In this document: positions 1 through 8,451 of the stretch, one piece after another
Position numbering within the stretch: the first letter of the stretch is position 1
Layout of the letters: each line of letters begins with the position of its first letter
Assembly (NCBI RefSeq): GCF_000986795.1
Contig: NZ_LAYZ01000025.1
Span: 1 to 64,000, forward strand
Direction: 5' to 3'
DNA: 64,000 nucleotides
Origin: Salinicoccus sediminis
Lineage (GTDB): Bacteria; Bacillota; Bacilli; Staphylococcales; Salinicoccaceae
Translations under genes and position numbers: made by a program
Notes under the pieces: generated by a model
The model's database searches: none
What the model was told of the DNA's origin: nothing
What the model saw: only the letters and a program-made list of their open reading frames with translations

Positions 1-752
<752 letters not shown>

Positions 753-915
753 GGAAAGCCCATCTTGAGCTCGTCTTGATACTGAAATCAGTATCACTTG
801 CGTTTGTATTGTCCGCCTCAATCTGTGACACACGATGTGTGTCGCTTTCTCGGAATTAAACGTTGACATATTGTCATTCAGTTTTCAATGTTCTCTTTTT
901 TTGCGTTGCCTTATT
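753..915 (-). other. 16S rRNA leader region
   Basis: This stretch separates the rRNA promoters from the 16S 5' end and holds no gene. On the minus strand it contains a TTGAAAACTGAAT-type block near 877-893, a sequence commonly seen in leaders and spacers of Staphylococcaceae rRNA operons. A short inverted repeat (ACTGAAATCAGT, 781-792) and another (ACACGATGTGT region, 829-841) could form processing stems. Open frames crossing here have no ribosome-binding site or homology. Confidence 0.6.
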
Positions 916-944
916 ATGTTACCATTTAAGCAACTTGATTGCAA
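916..944 (-). promoter_or_regulatory. rRNA operon promoter P2
   Basis: On the minus strand a -35 hexamer TTGCAA (944-939) is followed after exactly 17 bp by TAACAT (921-916). It lies about 165 bp upstream of the 16S 5' end and downstream of a second, stronger promoter, the tandem arrangement usual for rRNA operons in Firmicutes. Confidence 0.65.
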
Positions 945-1021
945 GCACTTTTTTAAAATTTGTTTTTCATGATGTTTGCTGTGCTTTTGTTTTTGGCCGC
1001 CGTGTTTCAGCGACAAGATAT

Positions 1022-1050
1022 ATCTTACCAAGCATGCGGTTTAGTGTCAA
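1022..1050 (-). promoter_or_regulatory. rRNA operon promoter P1
   Basis: On the minus strand a perfect -35 TTGACA (1050-1045) is separated by 17 bp from TAAGAT (1027-1022). It points at the 16S gene and sits between the terminator of kbaA and promoter P2. Confidence 0.75.
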
Positions 1051-1090
1051 CGATTTGATTGGTAAATATATTGGAGTTTTACACCAGGCA

Positions 1091-1119
1091 AAGAAAAAGC
1101 AGCGCAAAAGCGCTGCCTG
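1091..1119 (-). terminator. Rho-independent terminator after kbaA
   Basis: Seven-bp arms GCAGCGC and GCGCTGC with an AAAA loop (1099-1116) are followed on the minus strand by a T-rich run (1098-1091). It closes the mrp-kbaA operon and insulates it from the rRNA promoters. Confidence 0.85.
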
Positions 1120-1137
1120 TCAGGGTTTTATCCCTTT

Positions 1138-1917
1138 TTATTTCTTCTTCTTTTTGTCATTTTCCGCCATGCGGGTCTCATTTTTATACTTCATGCTCTT
1201 TCTTTTCTTTGTCTGGGACTCTTCCTTTTTCTTCTGAGCCGCTTCCTGCTGTCTTAATTCAGTCCTCTTTTGTTCATTGATATCACTCTTCGTCACCCTG
1301 CCGCGCTCTTCCTTTTCTTTTTCAGAAGCTTCTATATAAGACGGCAGTGTCAGAAGCTGGACTGCATTACATATGATGAGTGTGAATACTGATCTGTATA
1401 TCCATGACGTATCTTCCACACTCAGGAACGGAATGAGTGTGATTGAAGTCATGAATATCATATAGAAGAGAGCCGGGATGAAGATATTCGCACCTTCAGA
1501 GGATTTGTTCTTCATCCCCGCTACGATAAAGCCGGCTGCAACGACAAGGACCGGAATCCATATGAAGCTCCAGACCTGGCCAGATTCAAGACCAAACCTG
1601 TAGAACCTCAAATAGAAAAGATCGAAGATTGCGTACATCACAAGCAGGAGCTGTACATACGGCCAGATTCTGCCGAATATCCCCATGCCCAGCGGATGGA
1701 GGAACAAGTATATGAAGAAAGCCACCTGGCTGACTGTTGCGATGAGCAGTCCGTAGCCGAGGAACCATACAAGTCCTGCCAGGAATTCGCCGATCTGTCC
1801 TTCGAACAGGTACCGTGTGACATTCTGATACTCAGTGACCAGGCTGACTGCTGCAGTGATGATCATCCCGAGCAGGAGTGTCCTGAAGTAAAACTTAACT
1901 AGATATTTTGATGTCAT
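1138..1917 (-). CDS. kbaA: KbaA-like membrane protein (KinB pathway activation family)
   Basis: This 259-residue protein has about six hydrophobic segments between residues 10 and 195, then a highly charged Lys/Glu-rich cytosolic tail ending in five lysines. It resembles KbaA of Bacillus, which in sporulating species promotes KinB input into the Spo0A phosphorelay. The order mrp(salA)-kbaA-rRNA operon matches the Bacillus subtilis layout as I remember it (with gerD and pdaB missing), which supports the call beyond weak sequence recognition. The start follows a GGGGGAAG ribosome-binding site. Cocci of this family are not known to sporulate, so the role here is probably different or ancestral; KinB is not visible in the window. 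Cotranscription with mrp (17-bp gap) is likely. Confidence 0.7.
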   Translation of the reverse strand: MTSKYLVKFYFRTLLLGMIITAAVSLVTEYQNVTRYLFEGQIGEFLAGLVWFLGYGLLIATVSQVAFFIYLFLHPLGMGIFGRIWPYVQLLLVMYAIFDLFYLRFYRFGLESGQVWSFIWIPVLVVAAGFIVAGMKNKSSEGANIFIPALFYMIFMTSITLIPFLSVEDTSWIYRSVFTLIICNAVQLLTLPSYIEASEKEKEERGRVTKSDINEQKRTELRQQEAAQKKKEESQTKKRKSMKYKNETRMAENDKKKKK

Positions 1918-1934
1918 GCTTTTACTTCCCCCGC

Positions 1935-2981
1935 CTATTCACTTTCCCGGATTACATTTTCCGCAATGCTCTGATATACTCTTCCGATTTCGTCATCTCC
2001 ATAGACAGAAGGCGCGAAATCAGCTTCATCCCATTCCGGCTGGCCGAGAGGAAGCTGTCCGAGCACCGGTACACCCAGTTCCTTGGCGAGCTTGTCCCCG
2101 CCGCCTTTTCCGAAGATGAATTCTTTCTCACCCGTGTTTTTGCTTTCGAAATAACTCATATTTTCTATGACGCCGATGATTTCATGATCTGTGTGCTGTG
2201 CCATCGCTCCTGCCCTTGCAGCTACAAAAGCAGCTGTCGGGTGCGGTGTGGTCACGATGATTTCCTTACTGTGCGGCAGCAGCTGATGGACATCCAATGC
2301 CACATCTCCCGTACCTGGAGGCAGGTCGAGGAGCAGGTAGTCGAGTTCCCCCCACTTCACTTCATCGAAGAAACTGTTGATCATCTTGCCGAGCATCGGC
2401 CCCCTCCATATGACAGGAGTGTTTTCCTCTACAAAGAAAGCCATTGAAATCACTTTGACCCCAAAGCGCTCCACGGGGATGAGTGTTTTATCCTCTATTG
2501 CCGGTTTGTCAGTGATGCCCATCATGTCCGGAACACTGAAACCATATATATCTGCATCGATCAGGCCGACTTTCTTCCCTTGATTGGCAAGTGCAACTGC
2601 AAGGTTTACCGCAACTGTGGATTTTCCGACCCCGCCTTTACCGGATGCGATGGAAATGAATTCCGTATCGCCTTCCTTGAAACGGTTCTCAACTTCGCTG
2701 CCCGCAGTCCCGCGGTGGCGTTCAATCGTTTCTTCATCGAGTTCACCGAACCTGAGTCCGACTGAATCAGCCCCCGCTTCTTTGACGGCATTTACGATCT
2801 TCATCTGAAGGTCCAGCTGCTCCTGCCCTCCAAGACGGCCGATTGCAACCTTGATGCTTACGTGGTTCTTTTCTTCTTTGACGCTGATCTCCTGAATACC
2901 TTCTGTCTCTGCAATAGGTACATTCAGTATCGGATCATTTATATTTCCAACGATTTCTTCAACTTGATCTCTGGTGATCAT
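1935..2981 (-). CDS. salA: Mrp/NBP35-family iron-sulfur carrier ATPase (SalA-like)
   Basis: A 348-residue cytosolic P-loop protein. Residues 1-90 form the DUF59/MIP18-like domain; a deviant Walker A SGKGGVGKST follows near residue 113, and the DLPPGTGD motif lies near 220. This is the Mrp/ApbC architecture, linked to Fe-S cluster carriage; in B. subtilis the orthologue at this locus is SalA, which also acts as a regulator of secreted-protease expression. The start ATG follows AAAGGAG. I do not see a clear C-terminal CxxC pair, a feature of many cluster-carrying homologues, so a regulatory SalA-type role is as plausible as cluster transfer. It is the first gene of a two-gene operon with kbaA. 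Confidence 0.88.
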   Translation of the reverse strand: MITRDQVEEIVGNINDPILNVPIAETEGIQEISVKEEKNHVSIKVAIGRLGGQEQLDLQMKIVNAVKEAGADSVGLRFGELDEETIERHRGTAGSEVENRFKEGDTEFISIASGKGGVGKSTVAVNLAVALANQGKKVGLIDADIYGFSVPDMMGITDKPAIEDKTLIPVERFGVKVISMAFFVEENTPVIWRGPMLGKMINSFFDEVKWGELDYLLLDLPPGTGDVALDVHQLLPHSKEIIVTTPHPTAAFVAARAGAMAQHTDHEIIGVIENMSYFESKNTGEKEFIFGKGGGDKLAKELGVPVLGQLPLGQPEWDEADFAPSVYGDDEIGRVYQSIAENVIRESE

Positions 2982-3049
2982 TCAAAAATTCTCCTTTACG
3001 CCTATGGTTAATACATTCATGATAACACAACATCTTATTTATATAATCA

Positions 3050-3086
3050 AAAAAATCCAAACACTTTATGTATAAAGTGTTTGGAT
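3050..3086 (-). terminator. Terminator after the mechanosensitive-channel-like gene
   Basis: Long AT-rich arms CCAAACACTTTA and TAAAGTGTTTGG (3057-3084) are followed on the minus strand by a run of T (3056-3050). It separates the 3112-4062 gene from mrp. Confidence 0.8.
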
Positions 3087-3111
3087 TGGAATTAAATTCA
3101 ATCCCATTCTG

Positions 3112-4062
3112 TTACTGACTGCCACGGTCTTCTTTTTGAACCTTGTCTTCAAATTTATGGAGCTGCTTTTCGGCGAATGTTCTGCCTCCGATGCCAAAAC
3201 TGATTGCAAAAGCGATGGCCACTGCGCCCAGGATGAACAGGAAGGCGAGGTTGACGATGCTTTGTGCAAAATTCAGCTGATCGAGTGTCATGAATACTGC
3301 CACAATGATGATAAGGTATTTGGCGATTTCACCCACAAATGCATTCCCGGTACTTTTAGTGATGACAGTGGACAGCAGGTTGCCCCCGACAAAGCCGAGT
3401 GCCAGGATTATGAGTGCTGAGATCACCAATGGGATATAGGCGATGATTGCTGTTCCGATCGTATTGAACACTTCAAGGTTAAGTACGCTCAGCGCCTGTA
3501 CTACGAAGAACAGGCCGATCAGTACTGCAACAACCCATCCAAGAGCGTTTGGAATGTCGATGCCCTCTTTGGATTTGTCCCCGAAATTCACATAGGAATT
3601 GAATTTACCTGCGTTCAGGCTCTTAAGCAGATTCGTTACAAGTTTGCCCAGGATTTTAGCCAGATACAGCCCGAGCAGAACCAGCACGGCTGCAACAAAG
3701 AACCTCGGGATGAAATTCAGCACTGCAGTCATCATTTCCCTGATGGGGTCTGAAACGGACTGCATGTTCAGCGCATCAAATACCGGCGGAAGGAACAGGA
3801 TGAAGACGAGGAAGTAGGCAAGTTTACCAAGCGTTGCTATCAGCCCTTCCGACTCCCGCTTCGCTTCATCGGGACTGCTCAGCCCTTTCTTCTCAAGCCA
3901 TTTGTCGAACCCGATTGCATTGAGCCCTTTCACGATGATGTTTTTGACGATTACTGCGATGATCCATGCTAGAAGTAAGAACAGAATTGCACTGATAAGA
4001 TTTGGAATAAAGCCAATAATACTGTTCAGCATGGACATGAATTGGTCTCCGATGCTATTCAT
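3112..4062 (-). CDS. Mechanosensitive ion channel-related membrane protein
   Basis: The 316-residue protein is built of repeated amphipathic/transmembrane helices: segments near residues 10-45, 80-105, 125-155, 175-205, 210-240 and 260-295. The N-terminal repeats resemble the conserved TM-helix repeat (PF05552-type) found in small MscS-related proteins of Staphylococcus and Bacillus. The canonical MscS beta domain is absent, so it may be an accessory or divergent channel rather than a full MscS. A role in releasing osmolytes on hypo-osmotic shock would suit a halophile but is inferred. The start follows AAGGAGGAG. It is monocistronic, with its own terminator. Confidence 0.7.
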   Translation of the reverse strand: MNSIGDQFMSMLNSIIGFIPNLISAILFLLLAWIIAVIVKNIIVKGLNAIGFDKWLEKKGLSSPDEAKRESEGLIATLGKLAYFLVFILFLPPVFDALNMQSVSDPIREMMTAVLNFIPRFFVAAVLVLLGLYLAKILGKLVTNLLKSLNAGKFNSYVNFGDKSKEGIDIPNALGWVVAVLIGLFFVVQALSVLNLEVFNTIGTAIIAYIPLVISALIILALGFVGGNLLSTVITKSTGNAFVGEIAKYLIIIVAVFMTLDQLNFAQSIVNLAFLFILGAVAIAFAISFGIGGRTFAEKQLHKFEDKVQKEDRGSQ

Positions 4063-4240
4063 GTATAACTCCTCCTTATTTGTGGTCTGTTTTCTTATAA
4101 CCTGAACACAAATACGATAAACGGGATATCACAATTTTTTCTGGATGATGTTAAAAATTTTTATCCGTGCGGAAGGGAAAAGGTTAAATGATCTGATAAC
4201 GGATATACATAGAATAATAACTTCAGGAGGATATGAAAAA
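4063..4240. other. Intergenic region between divergent genes (channel and amylase)
   Basis: 178 bp separate the divergent starts of the channel-like gene (minus) and the amylase (plus). It is AT-rich. I found no convincing paired -35/-10 hexamers and no cre-like palindrome, so amylase regulation cannot be read from it. The upstream in-frame ATG at 4145 has no ribosome-binding site. Confidence 0.4.
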
Positions 4241-5695
4241 ATGAACCTTACCCTTATGCAATATTTCGAATGGCATTCACCGGATAACGGGGAACACTGG
4301 AATCATTTATCGAAGGAAGCCCGGAAGATCAAAGAAATGGGGTTCGACGCCGTCTGGCTGCCGCCGCCGACAAAAGCGGACCACCCTTCGAATCCCGGTT
4401 ATGCAGCCTATGATGTGTATGACCTAGGAGAGTTTGATCAAAAAGGCAGTATCAGGACCAAATACGGCACTAGGGAGCAGCTCCAAAACGCCATCAAAGC
4501 ATGCAGGGAAGCAGGGCTCCTCGTCTATCTCGACCTGGTGATGAACCATAAGGCGGGCGGGGACAAAAAAGAAACATTCAAAGTCGTTGAAGTCAGGGAG
4601 GACGACCGCGAAGAGGAAATCAGTGAGCCGTTCGATATAGAAGGGTATACTTATTTCGACTTTCCGGGCCGGCATGGAAAGTACAGCGATTTCAAATGGA
4701 ACTTCAACCTTTTTACAGGTGTCGACTATGATGCAAGAAAAGAACAGAACGGGATTTTCAGGATCATGGGAGAAGATAAGGACTGGAGTGATAACGTTGA
4801 TGCGGAGCACGGCAACTATGATTACCTGATGTACGCGGACATCGACTACGCCCACCCGGAGGTACAGGAAGAGATGGTCAGATGGGGGAAGTGGCTGACC
4901 GATGAGCTCGATGCGGATGGATACCGTCTTGATGCGGTGAAACATATCGACAGTAATTTTATTAAACGTTTCATAGATGAAGTGGCAGAACATGCCGGCC
5001 GGGAGATATATTTTTTCGGTGAATACTGGAACCCTTCGCTTGAAGCGAATGAGGATTTTCTTGATGAGGTATCATTTGACATCGACGTGTTCGATGTCAG
5101 GCTCCATTATAATTTTTACACAGCGGGTCTTGAGAAGGCAGCATACGACCTGACACAGATATTCGACCGGTCAATGGTCGCGGAATACCCGTGGAATGCT
5201 GTGACATTCGTGGATAATCATGACACGCAGCCGGGTGAATCTCTCGAATCTTTCGTCGCGGACTGGTTCAAACAGCCGGCCTACTCCCTTATCCTTCTGA
5301 GACAGGACGGCTACCCGTGTGTTTTTTACGGAGACTACCACGGCATCAACGGTGAACATAAGATCGACGGAAGGAAAGATGAAATCGATGTTTTGCTCGA
5401 TGCCCGGAAAAACCTTGCTTACGGCAATCAGGAAGACTATTTTGACCACCCGGATACAATCGGCTGGATCCGTTTCGGCACTGAGGACCTCCCAGGTTCA
5501 GGGTGTGCCGTTGTAATTGCCAATGGATTGGAGGAAGGATATAAAAAGATGCATGTCGGAGAAACACGCACCGGGGAAAAGTGGGTGGATTACACCGAAA
5601 ACCGTTCTGACGAAATTACAATCGACGAAGAAGGAAACGGCGTATTCTATGCAGACAGCCAGTCTGTGAGCGTCTACGGGAAAAAGACGGATTAA
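4241..5695 (+). CDS. Cytosolic alpha-amylase (GH13, AmyS/AmyA type)
   Basis: A 484-residue glycoside hydrolase that would cleave alpha-1,4 bonds of starch, glycogen or maltodextrin. The start at 4241 is fixed by AGGAGG 8 bp upstream; the N-terminus NLTLMQYFEWH has no signal peptide, so the enzyme should stay inside the cell. The catalytic residues fall at D231 (GYRLDAVKH), E261 (FFGEYW) and D328 (VDNHDTQPG), exactly the numbering of mature Bacillus licheniformis amylase, so the barrel is complete. Length equals the family norm. Together with malQ and glgP elsewhere in the window it fits internal breakdown of maltodextrin or storage glucan. It is a single gene with its own terminator. Confidence 0.93.
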   Translation: MNLTLMQYFEWHSPDNGEHWNHLSKEARKIKEMGFDAVWLPPPTKADHPSNPGYAAYDVYDLGEFDQKGSIRTKYGTREQLQNAIKACREAGLLVYLDLVMNHKAGGDKKETFKVVEVREDDREEEISEPFDIEGYTYFDFPGRHGKYSDFKWNFNLFTGVDYDARKEQNGIFRIMGEDKDWSDNVDAEHGNYDYLMYADIDYAHPEVQEEMVRWGKWLTDELDADGYRLDAVKHIDSNFIKRFIDEVAEHAGREIYFFGEYWNPSLEANEDFLDEVSFDIDVFDVRLHYNFYTAGLEKAAYDLTQIFDRSMVAEYPWNAVTFVDNHDTQPGESLESFVADWFKQPAYSLILLRQDGYPCVFYGDYHGINGEHKIDGRKDEIDVLLDARKNLAYGNQEDYFDHPDTIGWIRFGTEDLPGSGCAVVIANGLEEGYKKMHVGETRTGEKWVDYTENRSDEITIDEEGNGVFYADSQSVSVYGKKTD

Positions 5696-5730
5696 AAAAC
5701 ACGGGCCGCACGGCCCGTGTCCTATTTTGT
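5694..5730. terminator. Bidirectional terminator between convergent genes
   Basis: Ten-bp perfect arms ACACGGGCCG and CGGCCCGTGT (5699-5720) with a CA loop sit between the convergent amylase and opine dehydrogenase genes. An A-run on the left gives a U-run for minus-strand transcripts; on the plus side the tail is CCTATTTT. Confidence 0.85.
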
Positions 5731-6816
5731 ATGATCGTATTCCATCAATGCATTGAGCCGGGCAGCGTCCGCCTCTTCGATGCCGAGTTTCCTGAGCGTG
5801 ACGCCTTCGCTGAAATAATCCCTTCCGAGCAGTACACCGGCCAGGGTAATGACAGCATCCATCACAGGAGTCTCCACGCCGCAGGCATCACCGATGCTCG
5901 CCCAGAGGACCAGTCCGTTGGATACATCTTCAGTCACATATCTGTTTTCAAGATCCCCCGGTCCTTTTATATCCGCGAGCACCGGAGAATGATTATACTG
6001 TTCCCGAAGAGATTCCCGCTTTTCGAAGTAGCCGCTCCGTACGCTGCGCTCCGATTTTGACATCGCTTCAAAATCCAGCATCCTGCATATCTGCTGCCGT
6101 TCCGCATCGATTTTGTGTATGACGTTCACCGTGTGTTCGGTAATCCCCTCTTTATACAGATAGAAATCATCACCGGCATAGTCGATGCGGCCGGCATTGA
6201 GAATAGACGGCCCCGGATGGCTTTCCGGATTGCCGTTGTTCAATGTCGTTTCTATAATATTTTTCGCCGGTTTCAGATGATCATACATCCGGCCCAGGAC
6301 CTCCAACATTTCTTCTGTGAACCTTGAAGGGTATGCCGCAAAAAGGTTGTGTTCATTGTATGAGATCAGCGTCGCTTCATTCGTCTCCTGGTCATATCTG
6401 GATGCATATGTGAGTGACATCGTTTCACCGACTTTGACATCGATATCCCTTTTCATATTATTCAGCACGCGTTTGAACCTCAGGCTGTTCATTGCACTCG
6501 CACTGTTTATAAATACGTACTGGCCGTCTTCAAGATAAGGGGCGAGCTTCTCGGCAATCGGCTCAACGGCTATTGCAGGTATCGTCAGCACGATGACATC
6601 TTTGCCGCGCACCGCTTCCTCCACTTCCCTGGTAAACTTATGGATTCTGACCGGTTTGCCGTTGAAATTGATTACGCCGGTCTCCGCAATGCTGCTGAGG
6701 TCCCTCTGTGAATTTTTTGACTGGTGCAAAGTGACCTCATGCCCTTTTTCCGTCATATCGGCAGCAGCAGTGATACCACCGTTGCCGGCTCCGAAAATAC
6801 TGATTTTAAGTGCCAT
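5722..6816 (-). CDS. NAD/NADP octopine/nopaline-type opine dehydrogenase
   Basis: A 364-residue two-domain dehydrogenase. The N-terminus has a Rossmann dinucleotide motif GAGNGG at residues 8-13, and the second half shows the octopine-dehydrogenase signature NPESHPGPSILNAGRID, including the conserved catalytic-site His. Family members reductively condense an amino acid with a 2-oxo acid or run the reverse reaction. The start is set by AGGGGG before ATG 6816; longer in-frame ATGs lack a site. It lies 10 bp downstream of an amidohydrolase gene and is almost certainly cotranscribed with it. The sequence does not look like the staphylopine enzyme CntM, and no metallophore genes surround it, so the substrate is unknown. 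Confidence 0.82.
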   Translation of the reverse strand: MALKISIFGAGNGGITAAADMTEKGHEVTLHQSKNSQRDLSSIAETGVINFNGKPVRIHKFTREVEEAVRGKDVIVLTIPAIAVEPIAEKLAPYLEDGQYVFINSASAMNSLRFKRVLNNMKRDIDVKVGETMSLTYASRYDQETNEATLISYNEHNLFAAYPSRFTEEMLEVLGRMYDHLKPAKNIIETTLNNGNPESHPGPSILNAGRIDYAGDDFYLYKEGITEHTVNVIHKIDAERQQICRMLDFEAMSKSERSVRSGYFEKRESLREQYNHSPVLADIKGPGDLENRYVTEDVSNGLVLWASIGDACGVETPVMDAVITLAGVLLGRDYFSEGVTLRKLGIEEADAARLNALMEYDHTK

Positions 6817-6826
6817 ACTGATCCCC

Positions 6827-8383
6827 CTATTCATTGATCTGATATACTGTATCACCATCTATTACAGTCCTTGTCACCCGCGCTTTAAGCAGTTCGTCAG
6901 CGTCAATCTGCATGACGTCCCTGTCGAAGACAGCAAAGTCCGCATAATATCCAGCACTTATCCTGCCTGCCCTGTCTGTTTTATATGCAATCTCCGCAGG
7001 GTTCACCGTATACATTTTAAACGCTTCGAAACGGCTTACCCGTTCAGCTTCGTTGTACACTCCGGTGCTGCCCTTGCGCGTGACGAGGGTGTGGATACCG
7101 AGCAGCGGATTGACGTCTTCTATCGGCGCATCCGAGGAGCCGCCGAGGGTGAGACCGTTATCCTGCATCGTTTTGAAGGCGTACAGATATTGCGCACGTT
7201 CCTCTCCGAGATATTCAATTACCCACGGCATGTCCGAAGTCAGGAAGGTGGGCTGGATATCACATATGACATCCAGCGCCTTCATGCGCTGGATGAGTCC
7301 CGCATCAAGCAGGCTGCAGTGGATCAGCCGGTCATGCTTCCCTTCCGGCACCGGATATTCCTCAATCGCATCCAGCACCAGCTCGCATGCCTTATCGCCG
7401 ATCATGTGGACCGCAATCGCATCATTGTTTTCCCTTGCATGCTTCACCATGCCCAAAAGCGCCTCTCTGGAATGGATCTGAAGCCCGTAGTCCTCCGTGC
7501 CGGCATAAGGCGCTTTGAGAAGGGCCGTCCTGCCGCCGAAAGCGCCGTCCATGAAAATCTTCATGGCATCCTTTTCAATCCAGTCTTCGAGATAGTCAGG
7601 GTCGTCCTGGACCATCTGAGGGTACACTTTTTCATTCCTCAGCAGATTGACCCTGAATTTCTTCCTGTTTGGACCGATGGTCTCAAGATAGGCTTTGAAC
7701 GGCATTTCATAAGGTCCGTAGTTGGACATATCCTCCGTGTGGGCGCCGGCGAGGCCGTAACTGTACATATGATCGATGGCTGTGCCGAGGTCACTCGATA
7801 ATGATCTGACATCATCATCCAGCGTCTGGTCTCTTATGAGGTCAAACGCTGTATCATACACCCAGCCGGTGAGCTCCCCGTCCCCGTCCCTTTCAAAATA
7901 GCCGCCTTCCGGGTCCTTTACGCTTTGGTCGATGCCCAGAAGTTCCAGAGCCATTGTATTCACGAATCCGGCGTGATGGCAGACACGTGTCACAAGCGTC
8001 GGCTTATCCGTCAGCCGGTCGAGTTCAAAGCGATCCATGCGGTATTTATCCGCGAGATTGTTTTCATCATACCCAAGAATCAGATTCCATTTCTGATCCG
8101 TTCTGAATTCGCCGATCAGATGCTTCATCTCGGCGATGTCATCTATATGATGCAGCGCCAGGGATTTCAGCTTCTTGCCAAGCATGATGAGATGGATATG
8201 TGCATCCGTGAGAGCGGGCAGCATCGTCTGGCCGTTGAGATCCGTTTCAAAATCAGCCTCCGTCTCCAGTTCGCTGCGGCTGCCGGTCCCGACAATCCGT
8301 CCCTTATCCACCAGTACCGCTTCCGCCGTCTCCCCTTCACGGTTCATCGTATATATGGTGCCGTTATAGTACAGTGTTTTCAC
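6827..8383 (-). CDS. YtcJ-like amidohydrolase
   Basis: A 518-residue amidohydrolase-superfamily enzyme. Residues 1-55 form the small beta domain, DAHIHL near residue 57 is the first metal motif, further His ligands lie in MIGDKA and LIHCSLL, and GGSSDAP near 435 carries the catalytic Asp. This is the pattern of the YtcJ/N-substituted formamide deformylase group, whose substrates are mostly undefined N-acyl or amide compounds. The GTG start at 8383 is chosen because AGGAGGGG lies 5-6 bp upstream; it gives the usual MKTLYYNG-type N-terminus. It is the first gene of an operon with an opine dehydrogenase, suggesting joint processing of an N-substituted amino acid. A terminator hairpin ends directly before its ribosome-binding site. 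Confidence 0.85.
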   Translation of the reverse strand: MKTLYYNGTIYTMNREGETAEAVLVDKGRIVGTGSRSELETEADFETDLNGQTMLPALTDAHIHLIMLGKKLKSLALHHIDDIAEMKHLIGEFRTDQKWNLILGYDENNLADKYRMDRFELDRLTDKPTLVTRVCHHAGFVNTMALELLGIDQSVKDPEGGYFERDGDGELTGWVYDTAFDLIRDQTLDDDVRSLSSDLGTAIDHMYSYGLAGAHTEDMSNYGPYEMPFKAYLETIGPNRKKFRVNLLRNEKVYPQMVQDDPDYLEDWIEKDAMKIFMDGAFGGRTALLKAPYAGTEDYGLQIHSREALLGMVKHARENNDAIAVHMIGDKACELVLDAIEEYPVPEGKHDRLIHCSLLDAGLIQRMKALDVICDIQPTFLTSDMPWVIEYLGEERAQYLYAFKTMQDNGLTLGGSSDAPIEDVNPLLGIHTLVTRKGSTGVYNEAERVSRFEAFKMYTVNPAEIAYKTDRAGRISAGYYADFAVFDRDVMQIDADELLKARVTRTVIDGDTVYQINE

Positions 8384-8397
8384 AAAACCCCTCCTAG

Positions 8398-8433
8398 AAA
8401 AAAAATACTTCATATATATCTTATATGAAGTAT
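8398..8433 (-). terminator. Terminator/attenuator hairpin abutting the amidohydrolase RBS
   Basis: Perfect 12-bp arms ATACTTCATATA and TATATGAAGTAT with a 5-nt loop (8405-8433) are followed on the minus strand by eight T residues. The run ends only about three bases before the AGGAGGGG ribosome-binding site of the downstream gene. It can terminate proC transcripts, but its position means the downstream operon depends on read-through or on a promoter overlapping the hairpin. Confidence 0.75.
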
Positions 8434-8451
8434 CACTATTCCTGAACTCTT

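Noticed and set aside
863-1280. Open frames over the rRNA promoter region and the end of kbaA
   Set aside because: They overlap two good rRNA promoters and a terminator and encode Phe/Cys-rich low-complexity sequence typical of antisense frames.
4063-4240. Amylase promoter with cre site
   Set aside because: No TGNAANCG-type palindrome and no convincing -35/-10 pair could be found in this gap.
5722-6816. Staphylopine dehydrogenase cntM
   Set aside because: The octopine/nopaline-type signature is of another subgroup and no cntKL or cnt transporter genes are adjacent.
6593-7801. 402-codon plus-strand frame antisense to the amidohydrolase and opine dehydrogenase genes
   Set aside because: Both minus-strand genes have full family motifs; the frame is an antisense shadow without motifs or RBS.
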